9,576 nucleotides of DNA, from NCBI GenBank assembly GCA_030452775.1, contig JAKDLQ010000078.1, forward strand, positions 1 to 9,576, in the 5' to 3' direction. Made by a program: the position numbers and the translations under genes. Source of the stretch: Micrococcales bacterium. Its GTDB lineage: Bacteria > Actinomycetota > Actinomycetes > Actinomycetales > Dermatophilaceae. The notes below the pieces were generated by a model. The model did not search any database and was not told the origin of the DNA. It worked only from the letters and a program-made list of their open reading frames with translations. Below are positions 5,788 through 9,576 of the stretch, piece after piece. The first letter of the stretch is position 1. The number at the start of each line of letters is the position of its first letter.

Positions 5788-6561
5788 ATGGCCGACTACG
5801 AGCACCTCACCGCCCTTCGGGACGGCGACACCATCACGATCACCATGAACCGGCCGCGGCGACGCAACTCACTCTCCGAAGGCCACCTCGCCGAGTTGCT
5901 GGCCGCCTTCCGGGAGGCCGGCGCCACCGACGCCACGGGCATCGTCCTCGCGGCGAACGGGCCGGTCTTCTCCGCCGGGCACGACTTCGGGGACGTCGCG
6001 TCCCGGGATCTCACCGGAGTGCGGGATCTGCTGCGGCTGTGCACCGACCTCATGCAGACGATCGAGGCGGTCCCTCAGGTGGTCATCGCCCGGGTTCACG
6101 GGCTCGCCACCGCCGCCGGGTGCCAGCTCGTCGCCTCCTGCGATCTCGCCGTGGCGGCCGAGTCGGCGGGCTTCGCCCTGCCGGGGGGCAAGGGCGGCTG
6201 GTTCTGCCACACCCCCGCGGTCCCGGTCGCGCGCTCGATCGGCCGGAAGCGGCTCATGGAGCTGGCCCTGACCGGTGACCCGATCGATGCTTCGACGGCC
6301 CTCGAGTGGGGCCTGGTCAACCGGGTCGTGCCCGGCGAGGACCTCGACGCGGCGGTCGCCGATCTGCTGGGCCGGGCGACACGTGGGTCCCGGGCGAGCA
6401 AGGCACTCGGCAAGCAGACGATTCACGCCCAGTTCGGCCGCCCCGAGACCGACGCCTACGTCATCGCTGTCGAGGTCATGGCCGCCGCGTCCCAGCTGGC
6501 CGGGGCCAAGGAGGGCATGGCGGCGTTCCTCGAGAAGCGCCACCCGAAATGGCCGGACTGA
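5788..6561 (+). CDS. Enoyl-CoA hydratase/isomerase family protein, ECHDC3-like, without the usual catalytic glutamates
   Basis: This 257-aa crotonase-fold protein is likely cytoplasmic. Oxyanion-hole segments are present: FSAGHDF (61-67) and HGLATAAGCQLVASCDLA (104-121). The segment that follows, FALPGGKGGWFCHTPAVPVARSIGRK in two pieces (129-142 and 143-154), matches the ECHDC3 pattern of LPG...G.FC.TP rather than the PE..LG..PG.GG of classical hydratases. At the positions of the two catalytic glutamates of rat mitochondrial hydratase (E144, E164) this protein has Q113 and G133. It probably binds an acyl-CoA-like ligand but is unlikely to hydrate enoyl-CoA by the standard mechanism. The C terminus ends with EGMAAFLEKRHPKW, also typical of that subgroup. 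It lies 54 bp before dnaX on the same strand, and each gene has its own promoter-like element. The fold call is firm and the reaction is unknown. Confidence 0.87.
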   Translation: MADYEHLTALRDGDTITITMNRPRRRNSLSEGHLAELLAAFREAGATDATGIVLAANGPVFSAGHDFGDVASRDLTGVRDLLRLCTDLMQTIEAVPQVVIARVHGLATAAGCQLVASCDLAVAAESAGFALPGGKGGWFCHTPAVPVARSIGRKRLMELALTGDPIDASTALEWGLVNRVVPGEDLDAAVADLLGRATRGSRASKALGKQTIHAQFGRPETDAYVIAVEVMAAASQLAGAKEGMAAFLEKRHPKWPD

Positions 6562-6602
6562 CCGGGCAGACCTCGGCGCGTCCGATCGTCGGTTGCGACG
6601 GT

Positions 6603-6608
6603 TAGGGT
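6603..6608 (+). promoter_or_regulatory. Candidate -10 element for leaderless dnaX transcript
   Basis: TAGGGT ends seven bases before the dnaX ATG at 6616, the spacing expected for a transcript whose first base is the start codon. No Shine-Dalgarno sequence is present between it and the ATG. Confidence 0.5.
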
Positions 6609-6615
6609 TCTGAGC

Positions 6616-8478
6616 ATGGCCACAGCCCTGTATCGCCGCTACCGGCCCGAGAGCTTCGCCGACGTCATCGGCCAGGGACACGTGACCGAGCCGCTCATGC
6701 GGGCGCTGCAGACTGGCCGGGTCACCCATGCCTATCTGTTCAGCGGTCCGCGTGGGTGTGGCAAGACGACGAGCGCACGAATCCTCGCCCGATGCCTCAA
6801 CTGTGAGCAGGGGCCGACGCCGACCCCGTGCGGCACCTGCGACTCGTGCGTGGCGCTCTCCCGGGACGGAGCCGGGTCGATCGATGTCATCGAGATCGAT
6901 GCGGCGAGCCACGGTGGTGTCGATGATGCGCGCGACCTGAGGGAGCGGGCGAGCTACGGGCCGGCGCAGAGCCGCTACAAGGTCTACATCATCGACGAGG
7001 CGCACATGGTGACGCCCCAGGGCTTCAACGCGCTGCTCAAGATCGTCGAGGAGCCGCCGGAGCACGTGAAGTTCATCTTCGCCACGACCGAGCCGGAGAA
7101 GGTCATCGGGACGATCCGCTCCCGCACCCACCACTACCCGTTCCGGCTCGTGCCACCGGCCAGGCTCGCCGACTACATGGCGCGGCTCTGCGACCAGGAG
7201 GGGATCGCCGTCGCGCCCGGGGTCCTGAGCTTCGTCACCCGTGCCGGCGGCGGATCGGTACGCGACTCGCTCTCGGTGCTCGACCAGCTCATCGCGGGAT
7301 CGGGCGATGCGGGGCTCACCTACGCCAGCGCGGTCGCCCTCCTGGGATTCACGGACGACGAGCTGCTCGACGCGACGATCGACGCGTTGGCGGCCGGTGA
7401 CGGTGCGGCCACCTTCCGGCAGATCGACAAGGTCATCGAGTCCGGCCACGACCCCAGGAGATTCATCGAGGACCTGCTCGAGCGGCTGCGCGACCTCATC
7501 ATTGTCGCGGCCGTGCCGGAAGGGGTCGGGCAGGTGCTGCGCGGTGTCCCCGAGGGCCAGCTCGAGCGGATGCGGGTGCAGCAGGCGATCTTCGGGCCGG
7601 GGTCGCTGTCGCGAGCTGCCGACATCGTCAACACCGGCCTCACCGAGATGACCGGCGCCACCTCGCCCCGGCTGCAGCTCGAGTTGATCTGTGCGCGGGT
7701 GCTGTTGCCCGCCGCCTCGGGGGAGCAGGGGTATGCCGCTCGACTCGACCGGCTGGAGCGTCGCCTCGAGGTCGGCGGGGTCCCGACGGGGCTGCCCGCG
7801 CCCACCCTGGCGGGCCCTGCCGTTCCGGCGCCACCCGCAGCACCGACTGCACCGACTGCACCGACTGAACCGACTGCACTGAATGCACCGTCGGCAACAG
7901 CACCGACACCAGCCCCTGTGGACCTGCCACCAACCGTCAGTGGCCTGGCGGGCAGCGCGGATCCGGTGAGTTCGGGCGGGATGGATACCGACGCGATTCG
8001 GCGGGCCTGGCCGGATGTGCTCGGCCGGATCTTCGGGATGCGCCGGCTCACCTGGACGTTCGTCTCGCAGAACGCCCAGGTCATGGCCTTCGACGGCTCG
8101 ACCCTGACCCTCGGGATCGCGACCGAGGGGCTGACAACCACCTTCCGGGCCGGCAACCACGCCGAGGTGGTGCGGCAGGCGCTCATCGACGAGCTCGGTG
8201 TCGACGCCGTCGTCGACGGCGTCCACCTCCCCGACCGGGGCTCCACGCAGGCAGCGGTCTCCCCGCCACCCCGCTTGGTCCCTGCGGGTCAGCCCGACGC
8301 GCCGCCGGCGTCAGCCCCGGGCGCACCCGTAGCCGAGGCCGATGAGTCCCGCGCGCCGATCACAGGCGATTCGGCGGTCAGCGATGACGACGAGGATATC
8401 GAACTGTCCGGCGACGTCGGACGGGGCGTCATCGAGTCGATCCTCGGCGGCCGCGTCATCACCGAGCTCCCCGACTAG
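6616..8478 (+). CDS. dnaX: DNA polymerase III subunits gamma and tau
   Basis: This 620-aa clamp-loader ATPase loads the beta sliding clamp and, through the tau region, links it to the polymerase core. The N-terminal AAA+ module has Walker A GPRGCGKT (44-51), a zinc site C63, C72, C75 and C78 (with C60 just before), Walker B DEAH (127-130), sensor 1 in FATTEPEKV (155-163), and sensor 2 in GGGSVRDSLSVLDQL (R216). The collar region follows to about residue 370. Residues about 390-450 form a low-complexity Pro/Ala/Thr linker, then come a folded tau-like segment (about 456-535) and an acidic tail ending ESILGGRVITELPD. I see no slippery A-run, so a frameshifted gamma form like that of E. coli is not indicated. 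The start follows a TAGGGT -10-like element. The gene belongs to the conserved ffs-dnaX-recR neighbourhood. Confidence 0.97.
   Translation: MATALYRRYRPESFADVIGQGHVTEPLMRALQTGRVTHAYLFSGPRGCGKTTSARILARCLNCEQGPTPTPCGTCDSCVALSRDGAGSIDVIEIDAASHGGVDDARDLRERASYGPAQSRYKVYIIDEAHMVTPQGFNALLKIVEEPPEHVKFIFATTEPEKVIGTIRSRTHHYPFRLVPPARLADYMARLCDQEGIAVAPGVLSFVTRAGGGSVRDSLSVLDQLIAGSGDAGLTYASAVALLGFTDDELLDATIDALAAGDGAATFRQIDKVIESGHDPRRFIEDLLERLRDLIIVAAVPEGVGQVLRGVPEGQLERMRVQQAIFGPGSLSRAADIVNTGLTEMTGATSPRLQLELICARVLLPAASGEQGYAARLDRLERRLEVGGVPTGLPAPTLAGPAVPAPPAAPTAPTAPTEPTALNAPSATAPTPAPVDLPPTVSGLAGSADPVSSGGMDTDAIRRAWPDVLGRIFGMRRLTWTFVSQNAQVMAFDGSTLTLGIATEGLTTTFRAGNHAEVVRQALIDELGVDAVVDGVHLPDRGSTQAAVSPPPRLVPAGQPDAPPASAPGAPVAEADESRAPITGDSAVSDDDEDIELSGDVGRGVIESILGGRVITELPD
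7840..7893 (+). repeat. 9-bp repeats in the dnaX linker
   Basis: Six 9-bp units run in frame from 7840: GCACCGACT three times, then GAACCGACT, GCACTGAAT and GCACCGTCG. They encode A-P-T triplets in the flexible linker between the collar and tau regions. Because the unit is a multiple of three, gain or loss by slippage keeps the frame. Confidence 0.85.
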
Positions 8479-8498
8479 CCAACGACTAGCCAACGACT
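8473..8498 (+). repeat. 11-bp direct repeat across the dnaX stop codon
   Basis: GACTAGCCAAC occurs at 8473-8483 and again at 8484-8494, followed by a partial GACT at 8495. The first copy contains the dnaX stop codon (TAG 8476-8478). It looks like a recent short duplication. Confidence 0.75.
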
Positions 8499-8524
8499 GG
8501 TCCCGAGTAGTCCGCTCGGTCACC
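8499..8524 (+). terminator. Weak hairpin after dnaX, possible terminator
   Basis: CCGAG (8503-8507) can pair with CTCGG (8515-8519) around a 7-base loop, and GGT (8499-8501) with ACC (8522-8524) beyond a small internal loop. There is no T tract. Its place between dnaX and the separately promoted acyltransferase suits a terminator, but the stem is short. Confidence 0.3.
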
Positions 8525-8561
8525 GGACGTGGACACTCCGGCGCTCGCAGGGCGACGGTCC

Positions 8562-8567
8562 TAGAGT
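8562..8567 (+). promoter_or_regulatory. Candidate -10 element for leaderless plsC-like transcript
   Basis: TAGAGT ends six bases before the ATG at 8574, with no Shine-Dalgarno sequence between. No canonical -35 is recognised. Confidence 0.5.
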
Positions 8568-8573
8568 TGGGAC

Positions 8574-9251
8574 ATGTTCTACAGCCTCAGTCGCGGAGTC
8601 CTCGTCCCGCTGAGTCGAATCCTCTATCGCCCGACGATCGAGGGCAAGGACAACGTGCCACGTACCGGCGGTGTCATCCTCGCCAGCAACCATCGCTCGT
8701 TCATCGACTCCTTCGCCATCCCGCTCGTAGCGCCACGCCAGGTGCGCTTCCTCGCCAAGGCGGAGTACTGGCAGGGCCGCGGCCCCAAGGGCTCCCTCCA
8801 GCGAGCCTTCTTCACCTCGGTCGGGATGGTGCCTGTCAACCGAAACTCGCCGCAGGCCGCCCAGGAGAGCCTCGATGCGGGACTCGAAGTGCTCCGGGCC
8901 GGAGAGGCGTTCGGGATCTACCCGGAGGGGACCCGATCGCGGGACGGGAGGCTCTATCGCGGCCGCACCGGCGTGGCCTGGCTCGCGCTCCACGCCAACG
9001 TGCCGGTGGTGCCGGTCGGACTCATCGGCACGCAGGACATCCAGCCGGTCGGCGCAACCTTGCCCAAGCTGGCCAAGGTGACGGTCCGATTCGGAGCGCC
9101 TATCGAAGTCGAGCCCTACCGGGGGCTCCCGGCGGGCAAGGCGCGCCGGGAGCTGACCGATGCCGTCATGGACGCCATCGCCCTGTTGTCGGGGCAGGTT
9201 CGCGCCGGTGAGTACAACGCGGCCCCGAGCAGCGGCGACCCCGGCACCTGA
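8574..9251 (+). CDS. Lysophospholipid acyltransferase (PlsC-type 1-acylglycerol-3-phosphate acyltransferase)
   Basis: This 225-aa membrane-associated enzyme is of a family that transfers an acyl chain from acyl-CoA or acyl-ACP to lysophosphatidic acid, giving phosphatidic acid for membrane lipid synthesis. The four family motifs are visible in order: NHRSFID with the catalytic H40 and D45 (HX4D); GMVPVNR (84-90); YPEGTRSRDG (116-125) for phosphate binding; and VPVVPVGL (143-150). Length and order are typical of the short actinobacterial PlsC-like proteins, which often occur in several copies, so the exact acceptor is uncertain. It sits alone between dnaX and recR and appears to have its own leaderless promoter, so a functional link to DNA metabolism is doubtful. 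I give no gene symbol because paralogues cannot be told apart here. Confidence 0.9.
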   Translation: MFYSLSRGVLVPLSRILYRPTIEGKDNVPRTGGVILASNHRSFIDSFAIPLVAPRQVRFLAKAEYWQGRGPKGSLQRAFFTSVGMVPVNRNSPQAAQESLDAGLEVLRAGEAFGIYPEGTRSRDGRLYRGRTGVAWLALHANVPVVPVGLIGTQDIQPVGATLPKLAKVTVRFGAPIEVEPYRGLPAGKARRELTDAVMDAIALLSGQVRAGEYNAAPSSGDPGT

Positions 9252-9260
9252 TCCGGCTCC

Positions 9261-9287
9261 CCTCGCGGCGCGCCTGGCCGAGCGAGG
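9261..9287 (+). terminator. GC-rich hairpin after the acyltransferase gene, possible terminator
   Basis: CCTCGC (9261-9266) pairs with GCGAGG (9282-9287). An inner GGC (9267-9269) pairs with GCC (9277-9279), leaving a 7-base loop and a two-base bulge. It lies ten bases after the stop codon and before the recR promoter-like element. There is no T tract. Confidence 0.4.
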
Positions 9288-9313
9288 TGACCGGGGTGCT
9301 CGATCACGAGGCG

Positions 9314-9319
9314 TAGGCT
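9314..9319 (+). promoter_or_regulatory. Candidate -10 element for leaderless recR transcript
   Basis: TAGGCT ends six bases before the GTG at 9326. The intervening GCGGA is too close to the start codon to act as a Shine-Dalgarno sequence. Confidence 0.48.
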
Positions 9320-9325
9320 GGCGGA

Positions 9326-9576
9326 GTGTACGAAGGCGCGGTCCAGGACCTGATCGATGAGCTCGGCCGACTCCCCGGGATCGGCCCCAAGGGTGCCCAG
9401 CGGATCGCCTTCCACCTGCTCCAGGCCGACTCCGAGGATGTGACCCGCCTCGTCGCCGCGCTCACGGAGGTCAAGGCACGGGTCCGCTTCTGTGACGAGT
9501 GCGGCAACGTCGCCGAGGCGCAGAAGTGCCGGATCTGCGCCGATCCCCGCCGGGACCGGACAGCGATCTGCGTCGT
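9326..9576 (+). CDS. recR: Recombination mediator protein RecR, N-terminal part, cut by the window edge
   Basis: The first 83 codons of RecR are present and the frame is open to the right edge. RecR works with RecF and RecO to load RecA on gapped single-stranded DNA. Reading from GTG 9326, the protein begins MYEGAVQDLIDELGRLPGIG. It has the helix-hairpin-helix at about 12-32 (LPGIGPKGAQRIAFHLL) and the zinc-binding cysteines C56, C59, C68 and C71 (CDECG...CRIC). The Toprim domain lies beyond the edge. A glycine occurs at position 23, where many RecR proteins have serine (GPKSAQR). The GTG start is set by the very conserved MYEG opening. It follows the acyltransferase by 74 bp and completes the ffs-dnaX-recR neighbourhood. 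Confidence 0.95.
   Translation, partial: MYEGAVQDLIDELGRLPGIGPKGAQRIAFHLLQADSEDVTRLVAALTEVKARVRFCDECGNVAEAQKCRICADPRRDRTAICV

Noticed and set aside
5647..5805. N-terminal extension of the DUF3817 protein to 5805
   Set aside because: The extra 53 residues are not membrane-like or family-like, span the whole divergent promoter region and overlap the start of the ECH-like gene.
5869..8226. Very long minus-strand open frame (785 codons) opposite the ECH-like gene and dnaX
   Set aside because: It is antisense to two well-recognised genes. Its translation is rich in Arg, Gly, Asp and His, with no recognisable domain. High-GC genes commonly leave such antisense frames open.

Overview
The window is chromosomal DNA from a high-GC actinobacterium. 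Most third codon positions are G or C, there is a class F sortase, and the window carries SRP RNA, dnaX and recR, which lie close together in many Gram-positive genomes. Gene content suggests Micrococcales, perhaps near the Intrasporangiaceae. That placement is inference, because no 16S or marker comparison was possible.

Layout. The left edge cuts through the small SRP RNA gene (ffs), leaving its 3' part with the conserved GGAA-tetraloop domain. After four 12-bp tandem repeats comes an MFS transporter (130-1329, +). Next is a tight two-gene unit (1499-2940, +): a secreted CHRD-domain protein with a C-terminal membrane anchor and an LAPTG motif, overlapping by one base with a class F sortase. 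Convergent to it is a minus-strand ABC exporter pair, ATPase (4405-5061) then multi-pass membrane partner (2970-4388). Upstream of that pair on the same strand is a small DUF3817 membrane protein (5185-5646). On the plus strand follow an ECHDC3-like enoyl-CoA hydratase/isomerase-family protein (5788-6561), dnaX (6616-8478), a PlsC-type acyltransferase (8574-9251) and the start of recR (9326, running off the right edge).

How the genes relate. ffs, dnaX and recR are the housekeeping backbone (protein targeting, replicative clamp loading, recombinational repair). About 6.5 kb holding seven genes separates ffs from dnaX. An acyltransferase occupies the dnaX-recR interval, where the small nucleoid protein YbaB/EbfC often sits. 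The best-supported functional module is the CHRD protein/sortase pair, in which the sortase may anchor or process its neighbour. The ABC pair is a coherent exporter of unknown substrate.

Expression signals. Four plus-strand genes (echA-like, dnaX, plsC, recR) lack a usable Shine-Dalgarno sequence. Each has a TANNNT -10-like hexamer ending 6-8 nt before the start codon, which fits leaderless transcripts. The MFS, CHRD and ABC ATPase genes instead have clear Shine-Dalgarno sequences. Short tandem repeats of 9-14 bp recur in several intergenic gaps and in the dnaX linker. I found no mobile element, CRISPR array, tRNA, or clear new defence or biosynthetic system.
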